From the NCBI GenBank assembly GCA_002841625.1, contig PHAG01000002.1, forward strand, positions 186,001 to 250,000: a stretch of DNA of 64,000 bases, in the 5' to 3' direction. The notes under the pieces are model-generated. The model was not told the origin of the DNA and made no database searches. It saw only the letters and a list, made by a program, of their open reading frames with translations. The translations under genes and the position numbers were made by a program. Every line of letters starts with the position of its first letter. The stretch's first letter is position 1. Of the stretch, positions 33,412 to 42,809 are shown in pieces. This DNA comes from Firmicutes bacterium HGW-Firmicutes-1. Its GTDB lineage: Bacteria; Bacillota; Clostridia; Lachnospirales; Vallitaleaceae.

Positions 33412-33932
33412 TGGGTGTTAACGCTATTCCAGATAAGATTGTAAATTACAATTTATATAACGATGAAGAAAAACTCTTTGGTGTTGGTGGAGAAATAACT
33501 CTTCCAAACTTTGAGGCAATGACAGAAACAATTAGTGGAGCTGGTATCTTAGGAGAAATTGAAAGTCCTAACCTTGGACATTTTGGAAGTCTACCACTAG
33601 AAATTCCACTTAGAATGCTTGATGAACAAAGCATGAAGATTGTAAGTAAGAGCATGGCAACTATTACACTTAGGGCATCCGAACAAAGCTATGATGTTTC
33701 ATCAGGAGTCACAGAGCATCGAGGTCTTAAAATTGTTACAAAAGGCATTCCAAAAGGAATAGACCTTGGAACAGCAGGTGTTGGAAAACCTACTGAAACA
33801 AAAGTAACCTTAGAGTTAGTGTACATTAAGATCATGCTAGACAATAAGGTTTTGCTCGAACTTGATAAAATTAATTTTGTATTCATTGTAGATGGCAAAG
33901 ATTTATTAGCTGATGTAAAAAACCAAATATAA
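33411..33932 (+). CDS. Major tail tube protein (FII-like)
   Basis: 173 residues. IPDKIVNYNLYNDEEKLFGVGGEITLPNFEAMTETISGAGILGE is the P2 FII signature. Forms the inner tube. Starts at the last base of the sheath gene's stop. Confidence 0.92.
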   Translation: MGVNAIPDKIVNYNLYNDEEKLFGVGGEITLPNFEAMTETISGAGILGEIESPNLGHFGSLPLEIPLRMLDEQSMKIVSKSMATITLRASEQSYDVSSGVTEHRGLKIVTKGIPKGIDLGTAGVGKPTETKVTLELVYIKIMLDNKVLLELDKINFVFIVDGKDLLADVKNQI

Positions 33933-33950
33933 ATTAGGAGGTAGGTAGTT

Positions 33951-34331
33951 TTGGACGATAAAAAACAATCGAAAGTAAAAGAGGAGTCAACTGACTCAGT
34001 TATTGAAGAAGTGGTTGATCTTGAAGGTGAAGATTCAACCGAGGAAGATGAATATATTGTTAAATTTGATAAACCGTTTACTTTTGAAGGTAATACATAT
34101 CAAGAGGTTGATTTATCGGGTATGGAAGATCTTTCTACTGCTCAGTTAAAAACAGCTGAGAAAATATATTCAAAGAAGGGAAATGCATCTGCTATAGCTG
34201 AAATGAGCATAGCCTATGCATGTATTGTTGCTCACATGGTTACTAAGAAACCTATAGAATTTTTTGATAGATTACCAGCTAAAGAGGGTATGAAAATAAA
34301 AAACTTATTAATCGGCTATTTATACAGCTAG
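33951..34331 (+). CDS. Tail assembly chaperone, short form (gpE-like)
   Basis: 126 residues from a TTG start with AGGAGG upstream. An acidic N-terminus precedes a gpE/Mu gp41-type domain (YIVKFDKPFTFEGNTYQEVDLSGMEDLSTAQLKTAEKIY). It binds the tape-measure protein during tail assembly. A -1 slippery site lies near its 3' end. Confidence 0.85.
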   Translation: MDDKKQSKVKEESTDSVIEEVVDLEGEDSTEEDEYIVKFDKPFTFEGNTYQEVDLSGMEDLSTAQLKTAEKIYSKKGNASAIAEMSIAYACIVAHMVTKKPIEFFDRLPAKEGMKIKNLLIGYLYS

Positions 34332-34486
34332 GAGTAAGGCAAGGTGATGGAGAAATACTACAAAGAGTAGCCATCAACCTTGCCTTTAATACTTTTACAA
34401 GCCTAGAATTCTATCTAAACCTTTCGATAGAAGAGTTTGTAAGGGTAGCCGAAGAAGTTAGTGAGGTGAGTAAAAAGCATGGCTAA
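33951..34486 (+). CDS. Tail assembly chaperone, -1 frameshift form (gpE+E'-like)
   Basis: The heptamer A AAA AAC at 34298-34304 is in the correct phase for -1 slippage. After it, the -1 frame is open for 60 residues (LINRLFIQLGVRQGDGEILQ...EEVSKKHG) and ends at 34484-34486, inside the start of the tape-measure gene. The fusion would be about 178 residues. This conserves the tail-chaperone frameshift known in P2, lambda and Mu. The downstream part has no independent start of note. Confidence 0.8.
34298..34304 (+). other. -1 ribosomal slippery heptamer
   Basis: A AAA AAC read in frame with the tail chaperone; canonical X XXY YYZ form. Confidence 0.8.
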
Positions 34487-36701
34487 AAAAACGACATACG
34501 AAACTATTCTTGCTATTGGTGGTAAAGTACAATCATCAATGGGAAAGGCTTTTTCTCAAGCTCAAAAGAATATTTCTGGTCTTGAAAAACAAACAAAAGC
34601 AGCCAATGCAACTAATAAGGGATTTTCAGTAGGGTTAAAGACTGTTATTGGAGGCGCATTGGCATATAAAGCGTTTAGTTCTGCAAAAAGTTATTTAAAT
34701 GAATCTGTTGAAGCAGCAAAAGTGCAAATTGAAGTTGAAACAAAACTTGCAACGGTATTAAAACAAAGAACAAATGCTTCTGAATCACAAATACAATCAA
34801 TATTAAGCTTATCAGAAGCACAAGAACAACTGGGAATAATTGAAGGAGATGTTCAAATTGCTGGAGCACAACAATTATCTACATTCGTGAATCAAACAGC
34901 ATCGGTAGAAACGTTATTACCTGCAATGAATAACTTACTTGCTCAGCAAAAAGGGCTTGCAGCTACTACAGGAGATGCAGTAAATATTGGAAATTTAATG
35001 GGAAAAGTTTTAAATGGTCAAACAGGAGCACTCACACGTGTAGGTATCTCTTTTAGTACTGCACAAGAAAAGGTACTTAAGTATGGTAATGAACAGGAAA
35101 AAGCCGCAATGCTAGCCCAGGTTATTAATGAAAATGTAGGGCAAATGAATAAGGCACTTGCTGAAACTGATGAAGGAAAAATAAAACAATCAACAAATAT
35201 GTTCGGTCAGATGCAAGAAATGATTGGCAAGAAAATACTTCCAATACAAGCTAAATTCTATGGTTGGTTTGCTGATAAGATTCCTATGATTCAAGGCTTT
35301 GTATTAGGTTTAATTGAAAACATTTCAAATGGTGTTACTTTTGTAGGTAATTCTCTTTCTAAATTAAAGCCATATGTGACTTCTGCAGTTGCTAAGTTTG
35401 GTCTTTTTAAACCTACGATAAATAATATAACTCAAAAGATATCATGGCTTAAGGGCGTTGCAGTGGATTCTTTTAACAAGATTAAAGCTGTGATAACAGA
35501 AAATATACCAACCTTAGTAAGTATTAAAACTAGAATCATCGAGGTAGCAACTAATATTCAGGAAAAACTTAATGGAGCTTTTGAAACTGCAAAGCCTGTC
35601 ATACAGTGGATGTTTACTGATGCATTGCCTCAAGTTGTAGCAATTTTAATATCAGTAGCGGATAAGGCAACACTTGTCTATGACTTTATAGCTAATAACT
35701 GGCCATTAATTGAGCCAATTGTTTATGGTATAATTGGCGCATTTGTAGCTTATAAAGTTATTAATGGAATTATGACAGCTTATACTATTGTCACAGGAAT
35801 AGCATCTGCTGTAACAGGAGCATTTGGAGTAGCTATAGCTTTTGTAACTTCACCTATTGGCCTTGTTGTTATTGCTATTGGTGCATTGATTGCTATTGGT
35901 GTTCTTCTTTATAAGAACTGGGACAAAGTTAAAGCATTTATGATAAGAATTGTAACAGGTATAAAAGATGGAATTGTAAATGCCTTTAATAACGTGGTTG
36001 CATTCTTTAAAGAATGGGGTCCAAAAGTTCTTATTGCCCTTACAGGACCATTTGGAATTGCAGTTTCATTAATAGTTCAAAACTGGGATACAATTAAGGT
36101 CTTTTTTAGTAATGTATGGATTGCTATTCAAGAGATATTTGCAAATGTTGGTACATGGTTTTCTGAAAAGTTTTTAGCTGCTGTTGAAGGAATAAAAACT
36201 GTATTTTCTGGAATAGGAGAATTCTTTGGGGGTATTTTTGATAATGTTGTAGGTACATTTAAAGGCAATATTAATATGATTATTGGACTTATCAATTTTA
36301 TGATTGATAAGATAAATGGTATTAGTATTGAGGTTCCAGATTGGGTACCAGAAATAGGTGGTAAGACAATAGGGTTAAGCATTCCAAACATACCTCAACT
36401 TGCAAATGGTGCATATATTAAACATACACCGGGAGGAGTGCTTGCTAATATCGGGGAAGGAAATCACGATGAAGCAGTTATACCACTTGGAAGTAGACTT
36501 GATAAAATTTTTGGTAAGTTAGTGGGTAATAAAACATCAAATGAAAATGAAAATATGTCTTTTACTTATTCACCTAATATCATAATTCAAGGTAATGCTG
36601 ATGAAAATGTAGTCAGAAAAGCCCTTGATGATGCTCAAAGAGAATTCGAAAAACAAATGAAGACGTGGTTATCAAATAACAAACGATTAAAATTTTCATA
36701 A
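34479..36701 (+). CDS. Tape measure protein
   Basis: 740 residues. A helical N-terminal scaffold region (about 1-330), a hydrophobic central block with several membrane-like segments (about 405-490), and a Gly/Asn-rich C-terminus (ANGAYIKHTPGGVLANIGEGNHDEAVIPLG) typical of tail tape measures. Sets tail length and may enter the target membrane. Located after the chaperone as expected. Confidence 0.9.
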   Translation: MAKKTTYETILAIGGKVQSSMGKAFSQAQKNISGLEKQTKAANATNKGFSVGLKTVIGGALAYKAFSSAKSYLNESVEAAKVQIEVETKLATVLKQRTNASESQIQSILSLSEAQEQLGIIEGDVQIAGAQQLSTFVNQTASVETLLPAMNNLLAQQKGLAATTGDAVNIGNLMGKVLNGQTGALTRVGISFSTAQEKVLKYGNEQEKAAMLAQVINENVGQMNKALAETDEGKIKQSTNMFGQMQEMIGKKILPIQAKFYGWFADKIPMIQGFVLGLIENISNGVTFVGNSLSKLKPYVTSAVAKFGLFKPTINNITQKISWLKGVAVDSFNKIKAVITENIPTLVSIKTRIIEVATNIQEKLNGAFETAKPVIQWMFTDALPQVVAILISVADKATLVYDFIANNWPLIEPIVYGIIGAFVAYKVINGIMTAYTIVTGIASAVTGAFGVAIAFVTSPIGLVVIAIGALIAIGVLLYKNWDKVKAFMIRIVTGIKDGIVNAFNNVVAFFKEWGPKVLIALTGPFGIAVSLIVQNWDTIKVFFSNVWIAIQEIFANVGTWFSEKFLAAVEGIKTVFSGIGEFFGGIFDNVVGTFKGNINMIIGLINFMIDKINGISIEVPDWVPEIGGKTIGLSIPNIPQLANGAYIKHTPGGVLANIGEGNHDEAVIPLGSRLDKIFGKLVGNKTSNENENMSFTYSPNIIIQGNADENVVRKALDDAQREFEKQMKTWLSNNKRLKFS

Positions 36702-36714
36702 GTAGGTGAATGCC

Positions 36715-36918
36715 TTGACTACATATAAAACAGTTTTAGGAGATACATGGGATAATATATCTTATAATCAGTATGGATCAAGTAAATTTATAAAAGAATT
36801 AATGGAAGCCAATAAAAAACATATTGGAACGGTTATATTTGCCTCTGGTGTGCAAATAATGACACCAGAATTAATAGAAGTCGAAGTAAATAATGATTTA
36901 CCACCTTGGAGGCGTTGA
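36715..36918 (+). CDS. Tail protein X (LysM-like)
   Basis: About 67 residues from TTG at 36715 (AGGTG 6 bases before). YKTVLGDTWDNISYNQYGSSKFIKELMEANK is the gpX/LysM-like fold; ends PPWRR. Baseplate hub-associated. Confidence 0.85.
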   Translation: MTTYKTVLGDTWDNISYNQYGSSKFIKELMEANKKHIGTVIFASGVQIMTPELIEVEVNNDLPPWRR

Positions 36919-36919
36919 A

Positions 36920-37930
36920 ATGGAAGCACGAAGATCATATATAAAAATTGAATATCAAGGAATTGATATCACAAAGAATATAGAAAATGATCTAGAAAGC
37001 TTTACTTATTCTGATAACGCCTCTGGTGTTGCTGATGATATTTCAATTACTTTAAATAATGATTCGAAAAAATGGTTATTTGATTGGAAACCTACAAAAG
37101 GTGATAGTATTAAAGCATCTATGTTAACTAAAAACTGGAGATATAATAAAGATATTCAGGAATTAGTATGTGGTAAATTCATCGTAGATAATGTTGAGTT
37201 TGCTGGAAGACCTCTTATAGTAAATATTGGGGCTATTTCAACTCCTTCAAGTTCTGGGTTCATGGAAATTGAAACGTATAGAACATGGAAACAAATTAGT
37301 ATTAAGCAAATAGCCGAAACAATGGCTAAGAATCATTCTATAGGAATAATCTATGATACAAAATTTAATCCAATTATCAAACACGTTGAACAAGATGGCA
37401 CTTCAGATAGTGCTTTTTTATTTGAGTTATGTCAAAAAAACGGTTTAGCAATTAAAGCATATAGCAATAAGTTGATTATTTTTAAAGAAGAAGAATACGA
37501 AGCTAAAAAAGCAGTTGCTACATTCAAAGAGACTGACCTAAAGAGCTGGTCGGGAAAAAATACTTGGACGGATACAGGATACAGTGGTTGCCAGGTATCA
37601 TATTCTAATCCTTCAAATGGTAAAACACTATCATATACATTTATTGACAAAACAAAAAAAAATGGAAAGATTTATAAAGTTAAAGAAGCGGTCTCAAATC
37701 TAGCAGAAGCACAACTGCTATCAAAAAGTACCTTAAGGAACTTGAATAAGCAAGAAAATACTCTATCAGCTGAAGTTCTTGGTGATCTTAGATTGATTGC
37801 AAGTTCATGCGTTAATATTGTAGGGTTAGGAATGTTTGATGGAAAATATTATATTGATAAAGCAACTCATAGTAAGAGCAACGAATATAGCACTTCACTT
37901 GAAATGCATAAAGTACTGGAGGGATATTGA
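36920..37930 (+). CDS. Late control protein D / baseplate hub
   Basis: 336 residues from the ATG at 36920 (TTGGAGG upstream), not the in-frame ATG at 36893 inside the previous gene. Features of gpD/gp27-type hubs: DNASGVADDISITLNNDSKKWL, IKQIAETMAKNHSIGIIYD. Anchors the spike to the tube. Confidence 0.88.
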   Translation: MEARRSYIKIEYQGIDITKNIENDLESFTYSDNASGVADDISITLNNDSKKWLFDWKPTKGDSIKASMLTKNWRYNKDIQELVCGKFIVDNVEFAGRPLIVNIGAISTPSSSGFMEIETYRTWKQISIKQIAETMAKNHSIGIIYDTKFNPIIKHVEQDGTSDSAFLFELCQKNGLAIKAYSNKLIIFKEEEYEAKKAVATFKETDLKSWSGKNTWTDTGYSGCQVSYSNPSNGKTLSYTFIDKTKKNGKIYKVKEAVSNLAEAQLLSKSTLRNLNKQENTLSAEVLGDLRLIASSCVNIVGLGMFDGKYYIDKATHSKSNEYSTSLEMHKVLEGY

Positions 37931-38349
37931 TGCGTGACGCTATTAGAATTGGCATTGTATCAAGCGTAGATTATACCAATGGTACTGTGCAGGTATTGTT
38001 TGGAGATAGGGATAATTCAGTTAGTAAAGATTTGTATGTTTTATCATTTGAATATGATATGCCAAGCGCAGGAGATTATGTTTTATGCGCTTTTTTACCT
38101 CATGGTGGCGGAGAAGGTTTTTGCTTAGGAAAGTATTTTAATAATGAAAACAAACCTATTGAAACTGGCAATATTTTTCGTAAAGATATTATGGATGAAG
38201 CCTATGTTAAGTATGAAAAGTCAACAAAAACACTAATAATTAGTGCTGATAACATAAGACTAGATGGTAACATTGATATTAATGGAGATTTGGTAGTAAG
38301 TGGTAATATAAATGCTTTAGGAAGTGTTACTGCTTCTAATATTCCATAG
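37930..38349 (+). CDS. Baseplate spike protein (gpV-like)
   Basis: 139 residues. An OB-fold-like N-terminus (RIGIVSSVDYTNGTVQVLFGDRDN, PSAGDYVLCAFLPHGGGEGFCLG) and a repetitive beta end (LDGNIDINGDLVVSGNINALGSVTASNI) typical of the tail spike. Coupled to the hub gene. Confidence 0.85.
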   Translation: MRDAIRIGIVSSVDYTNGTVQVLFGDRDNSVSKDLYVLSFEYDMPSAGDYVLCAFLPHGGGEGFCLGKYFNNENKPIETGNIFRKDIMDEAYVKYEKSTKTLIISADNIRLDGNIDINGDLVVSGNINALGSVTASNIP

Positions 38350-38362
38350 GGAGTGATTAAAA

Positions 38363-38761
38363 ATGATAGGCACTTTTGGAAAAAGAGTTTTTGAGACATC
38401 CGATAAAAAAATATTAACATTCTTAGGCCTTACTAGAAACACAGCTGCTAGATTTGGCTATCATGAAATAATTGGGAAAAAGCCACTAACAGAGTATTTG
38501 GGTCCAGCTCTTGATACGATATCTTTTACTATTAATTTAAATGCTAGATTCGGTGTAAATGTTAGAAATGAAATGAATGAATGGGTATTAATGGCCACAA
38601 AGGGAGAAGCATATCCACTGATAATAGGAAATAGAGCACTGGGCACCGATTTATGGATTGTACAAAGTGTTGGACAGGCATGGAACATAGTTCTTAATCA
38701 AGGGGAGTTAATATCCGGCTCGCTCGATATTACTTTAGAAGAATATATTTCAAGGGTGTGA
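38363..38761 (+). CDS. Tail protein U (P2 gpU)
   Basis: 132 residues matching P2 gpU: ARFGYHEIIGKKPLTEYLGPALDTISFTINLNARFGVNVRNEMNEW. Tail assembly or baseplate-associated. Strong position support between spike and gp25 genes. Confidence 0.85.
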   Translation: MIGTFGKRVFETSDKKILTFLGLTRNTAARFGYHEIIGKKPLTEYLGPALDTISFTINLNARFGVNVRNEMNEWVLMATKGEAYPLIIGNRALGTDLWIVQSVGQAWNIVLNQGELISGSLDITLEEYISRV

Positions 38762-38765
38762 TCAG

Positions 38766-39068
38766 ATGATTATAGATACAAATGCAAATATTAAAATAGA
38801 CTTTGGAGCAATTGGAGCACAAGAGATAATGCAAAATTTATCAGTTCTATATTCAACTCCCCAGGGGAGCGTAGCCTTTGACAGGGAATTTGGCATTGAT
38901 TGGAGCATCCTAGACAATCCGCTACCCATTGCAAGAAGCCTGCTTATTTCTGAATACATAATAAAAACTAAAAAATATGAGCCTAGAGCAGAAATAGTTA
39001 GTATAGATTTTTTAAATGAGGATGACGAAGCATTATTAAAACCAAAGGTGGTGATTAAGCTTGTCTGA
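38766..39068 (+). CDS. Baseplate wedge protein (gp25-like)
   Basis: 100 residues: IMQNLSVLYSTPQGSVAFDREFGIDWSILDNPL is a hallmark of the gp25/gpW wedge family. Overlaps baseplate J by 8 bases. Confidence 0.9.
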   Translation: MIIDTNANIKIDFGAIGAQEIMQNLSVLYSTPQGSVAFDREFGIDWSILDNPLPIARSLLISEYIIKTKKYEPRAEIVSIDFLNEDDEALLKPKVVIKLV

Positions 39069-40203
39069 TATTTTTGACAATGTACCCGATATTAGTTTTG
39101 TTAACAAAGATGTTGAAACCTTACTATCAGAAATGATAAGTGAATACGAACAAGCCTACTTGCAACAAACTGGTGAAACCAAAACTCTAGCACAAGGCGA
39201 TCCAGTAAGGATATTTATATATTCACAGGCATTAAGGATATATGCAGCCTATCAATTAATTGATTATTCTGCTAAACAAAATTTACTGAAATATGCTGAA
39301 GGAGATTATCTCGATAATATTGGAGTAAGAATTGGAGCTCTTAGGCTTCAGGCTTCATCAGCAATATCAAAAGTCAGATTCACTTTATCTGCAACTCAAA
39401 TAAATACTGTGCCAATTCCAAAAGGAACAAGGGTTAGTACTAGTACTAGCATCTTTTTTGCTACAGAGGAATATGCAGAAATATTACCGGGTGATTTATA
39501 CGCTGATGTAAATATTCAATGTTCTATTAGTGGAAGTATAGGTAATGGATTTACATCAGGGCAAATAAATGTACTTGTAGATCCAATTGGATTTATTCAA
39601 TCCGTATCTAATATTACGACATCTCAAGGTGGAACAGATATAGAAAGTGACGAAGCTTTTAGAAACAGAATCGTAATAAAGCCAGAAAGTTTTAGTGTTG
39701 CTGGACCATCAGGAGCATACGAGTATTTTGCTAAACAATACAATCAATCAATTATTGATGTAATGGTTTCATCACCCTTACCAGGACAAGTAGATGTTAG
39801 ATTTATTTTAGAAAACGGAGAAATACCTAACGAAACATTACTTACTGAGGTTGAATCTTACTTAAGTAATAAAACAAGAAGACCTCTAACTGACCAGGTT
39901 ATTGTTGGTGCGCCAAATCAAGTATCATACGACATTGATGTTACCTACTACATACGTAAATCTGATGTAGTATTAATATCAGATATTCAAGTAGCAATAG
40001 AGAATGCAAAGTCAGAATTTATAATATGGCAAAAGTCAAAAATCTCTAGATCAATAAATCCGGATGAATTGCTATATAGGTTAATAAATGCTGGAGCAAA
40101 AAGAGTTGTAATAAATGAGCCACAATATTATGCACTACTTGAAACGCAAGTTGCTATAGAAAACAATATAAACTTTGTGTATGGAGGGGTTGAAGATGAT
40201 TAA
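39061..40203 (+). CDS. Baseplate J protein
   Basis: 380 residues from TTG. ARGDP-like LAQGDPVRIFIYSQALRIYAAYQLIDYSAKQNLLKYAEGDYLDNIGVRIG near the start and GGTDIESDEAFRNRI in the middle define baseplate J/gp47. It joins wedges to the fibre network. Confidence 0.92.
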   Translation: MSDIFDNVPDISFVNKDVETLLSEMISEYEQAYLQQTGETKTLAQGDPVRIFIYSQALRIYAAYQLIDYSAKQNLLKYAEGDYLDNIGVRIGALRLQASSAISKVRFTLSATQINTVPIPKGTRVSTSTSIFFATEEYAEILPGDLYADVNIQCSISGSIGNGFTSGQINVLVDPIGFIQSVSNITTSQGGTDIESDEAFRNRIVIKPESFSVAGPSGAYEYFAKQYNQSIIDVMVSSPLPGQVDVRFILENGEIPNETLLTEVESYLSNKTRRPLTDQVIVGAPNQVSYDIDVTYYIRKSDVVLISDIQVAIENAKSEFIIWQKSKISRSINPDELLYRLINAGAKRVVINEPQYYALLETQVAIENNINFVYGGVEDD

Positions 40204-40765
40204 TATTAAAGAATCTAGCCTTATTAGTCTTTTACCTCCTAACATTAGAGAAAATAGTGATGTAATAGCTGCATGTAAAGCTATAGATGGTGAATTTCAA
40301 CTAATGGCTGATTCAATAAAAAACACGCTAATTTTTGCAGATATTAATAATGTTTCAGAAAAATTATTAGATCACTTAGCAATTGAAATTAATACTGATT
40401 TTTATGATAACACATTGTCATTGGGAACCAAAAGAAATCTTGTAAAGAATGCTTTGATTTATCATTTTACAAAGGGAACTCCACATGCAGTAGAATTACT
40501 TGTAACAGATGCATTTGATAGTGCGAAAGTAGAAGAGTGGTTTGAGTATGGGGGTGACCCTTTTTATTTTAAAGTGACAACATCAGATGCTATCATTGAC
40601 CCAAATAAAATCAATCAACTAATAGAAGCAATTAGTTCGATTAAGAATATGAGAAGTCACTTAGAAAGTATTAATATTGAAAGAATTACAGTATTACAGC
40701 CATCAATAGGAATCTTAATTAGTGGTGGTGATATTACAACTCTTTCAACAAATATTCCAACGTAA
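40196..40765 (+). CDS. Tail protein I
   Basis: 189 residues from the ATG at 40196 (GGAGGGG upstream). LISLLPPNIREN...LLDHLAIEINTDFYDNTLSLGTKRNLVKNALIYHFTKGTPHAVELLV is the gpI signature. Overlaps the J stop. Confidence 0.88.
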   Translation: MINIKESSLISLLPPNIRENSDVIAACKAIDGEFQLMADSIKNTLIFADINNVSEKLLDHLAIEINTDFYDNTLSLGTKRNLVKNALIYHFTKGTPHAVELLVTDAFDSAKVEEWFEYGGDPFYFKVTTSDAIIDPNKINQLIEAISSIKNMRSHLESINIERITVLQPSIGILISGGDITTLSTNIPT

Positions 40766-40778
40766 GGAGAATAATGAT

Positions 40779-42095
40779 ATGGCTAACTTTGGAGTAATGA
40801 AAATTACGAATCTTGGTTTAAATCTATTTGCAAAAGCACAGACAGGTACTCAAATCCTATTTACTAAAATGCAGTCAGGAAACAGCATACTTCCTCCAGG
40901 AACTGTAATTGAAACACTAACTCAGTTAATATCACCTGATTTTGATGTTGATATTGAATCTATAACTATTGATCAAGTAAATCACATTGCAAAAATTAAA
41001 GGGACAAAAGATAATATAGGCATGTTAGAAGGTGTCTTTTCTAGAGAAATCGGTTTGTTTGCTAATGATCCAGACGTTGGTGAGGTGCTTTATGCATATG
41101 CAAATGCTGGGGAGTATCCTGATTACATACCACCTGAATCATCGGGACCATATACAAAGACGTTTGCTATTAATGCAGCCATTGGTAATGCAGCTAATGT
41201 TACCGCAGTAATACCTTTAGACATTTATGTTTCTCAAGATACTTTTAATGACTTCAAGGATGAAACTAGTGCGTCTTTGGCTGATTATACGAAGATAATC
41301 CCTTATGGTGGAACTACAACTGGAGTAGCAAATACATATGCAATAGCGACACCTACTATATCCGCACTAACTACTGGAATGGCAGTAAGTGTTAAAATCA
41401 ACATTAATAGTACAGGAGCATCAACACTCAATTGGGATGGTAAAGGTGCTAAAACTATAAAAAAAGCAGATGGAACAAATGTAACAAATTTAAAGTCAAC
41501 AGGAATTTATACATTGAGGTATGATGGAACAAATTTTATCTTACAGGGTGAAGGAGGTGAGTATGGAACTGCAACCCAAGCGGATGTAAAAAACACTAAA
41601 ACAATAGGAACGTCACTAGGAGTAATTCAAGGAACATTAGATTTAACAAATCTAACAGCAGGGAATATTAAAAAAGATATTGTTATTGATGGAATTACTG
41701 GCACTTTAGTACCATTTCCGAATTTAACTTCTGGTTCATACCCTTTTGCAATAAGTGATACAGATGATGCTTCTGGGTCAACTTCATATGGATTAATAAA
41801 ATCTATTAGAGTTAAAACTGGTGGCACAGTCACAGTTTCTTTTTCAGCATGGCGTTCATATAATGGGATGTCCTCTTTTGCAAGGGTTTATATAAATGGT
41901 ATTGCAAGGGGTATAGAAAGAAGTGTTCCATATAGCACTGCAACAACATGGACTGAGGATTTTAATGTAAATGCAGGAGATTATATTCAAATATATGGAT
42001 ATGTAACTCTTAGCCCATATTTAATTAGAGTTGGAGGTTTCAGAATAAAATCTGCTAATGATCAAATGTATAATTTAGTGCAAGGCTCATTATAA
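40779..42095 (+). CDS. Tail fibre protein
   Basis: 438 residues from the ATG at 40779 (TAAGGAGA upstream). The N-terminal part (GVMKITNLGLNLFAKAQTGTQILFTKMQSGNS) is a tail-fibre attachment domain. A middle segment (GMAVSVKININSTGASTLNWDGKGAKTIKKADG) and a C-terminal beta domain follow. Receptor-binding by position; specificity unknown. Confidence 0.85.
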   Translation: MANFGVMKITNLGLNLFAKAQTGTQILFTKMQSGNSILPPGTVIETLTQLISPDFDVDIESITIDQVNHIAKIKGTKDNIGMLEGVFSREIGLFANDPDVGEVLYAYANAGEYPDYIPPESSGPYTKTFAINAAIGNAANVTAVIPLDIYVSQDTFNDFKDETSASLADYTKIIPYGGTTTGVANTYAIATPTISALTTGMAVSVKININSTGASTLNWDGKGAKTIKKADGTNVTNLKSTGIYTLRYDGTNFILQGEGGEYGTATQADVKNTKTIGTSLGVIQGTLDLTNLTAGNIKKDIVIDGITGTLVPFPNLTSGSYPFAISDTDDASGSTSYGLIKSIRVKTGGTVTVSFSAWRSYNGMSSFARVYINGIARGIERSVPYSTATTWTEDFNVNAGDYIQIYGYVTLSPYLIRVGGFRIKSANDQMYNLVQGSL

Positions 42096-42111
42096 ATTAG
42101 GAGGTTAAATA

Positions 42112-42315
42112 ATGAATTACAAGATTCAATATAATACGCAAGAAGAAAGAAATGTAATTGTAAACAAGAACTTAAGCTTATTCTTAATCGAAGAACAGAA
42201 TATAACAGAAGGAAATTTTTTGGTATTTTCAGACTTGAAACCTTTAGAGCTTCTATTAAATGACATTAGAAATAATACTGATTTAATTATTTTGAAACAG
42301 GAGGGATTACTATAA
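42112..42315 (+). CDS. Small fibre-module protein
   Basis: 67 residues, no family recognised; mixed strands and helices. It follows the fibre gene with AGGAGG and couples to the next small gene by TAATG. Possibly fibre chaperone. Confidence 0.5.
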   Translation: MNYKIQYNTQEERNVIVNKNLSLFLIEEQNITEGNFLVFSDLKPLELLLNDIRNNTDLIILKQEGLL

Positions 42316-42437
42316 TGAATGAATCTTATTTAGAAAAGTTAATTTCTCTAATTAAGCAAGGAATAATTAATGTTGAACAAATCAAAGATGTTGCATATAA
42401 AGCGGAAGTTATAAATCGATTAATTGCTTCAACATAG
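42315..42437 (+). CDS. XkdX-like small protein
   Basis: 40 residues (MNESYLEKLISLIKQGIINVEQIKDVAYKAEVINRLIAST), starting in the overlap TAATG with the previous stop. Size, position and KxGIIxxEQIKD core resemble XkdX-type proteins near phage fibre genes. Function unknown. Confidence 0.5.
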   Translation: MNESYLEKLISLIKQGIINVEQIKDVAYKAEVINRLIAST

Positions 42438-42469
42438 GAACATATTACGCAGTACATAATTAACTACAA

Positions 42470-42493
42470 GGGAGCTGTTAAGGCTCTCTTTTT
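42470..42493 (+). terminator. Terminator after fibre module
   Basis: GGGAGC / GCTCTC stem, 7-base loop, followed by five Ts. Separates structural from lysis genes. Confidence 0.5.
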
Positions 42494-42513
42494 AATGGGG
42501 AAAGGAGATGTAT

Positions 42514-42798
42514 ATGGATGTAACGATAAATCTTAATCTTATTTTAGCGGTTATATCAATTTTGAGTACTCTTATCGTATCTATTATTGCCATTATTAAG
42601 ATCTACTCGAAAATAGCTCTGTCTCTAAATAATATTAATAATCATCAAATTCAGACAAATGAGAAGCTCGTAAAAATCGAAACGATGCTACTTGATCTAG
42701 ATTCGAGAATTGATGAAAATTCAAGTGATATCGAAGAAAATTCGCAACAAATTGAACTTATTAACCAAAAGTGTAAACTTACACATATGAAAAGTTAG
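42514..42798 (+). CDS. XhlA/BhlA-like lysis-associated membrane protein
   Basis: 94 residues from the ATG at 42514 (AAAGGAG 6 bases upstream). An N-terminal membrane segment (INLNLILAVISILSTLIVSIIAIIKIY) and a coiled coil with heptads (LVKIETMLLDLDSRIDENSSDIEENSQQIELI). Typical partner of holin and endolysin. Confidence 0.65.
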   Translation: MDVTINLNLILAVISILSTLIVSIIAIIKIYSKIALSLNNINNHQIQTNEKLVKIETMLLDLDSRIDENSSDIEENSQQIELINQKCKLTHMKS

Positions 42799-42809
42799 GA
42801 GATGATTCA

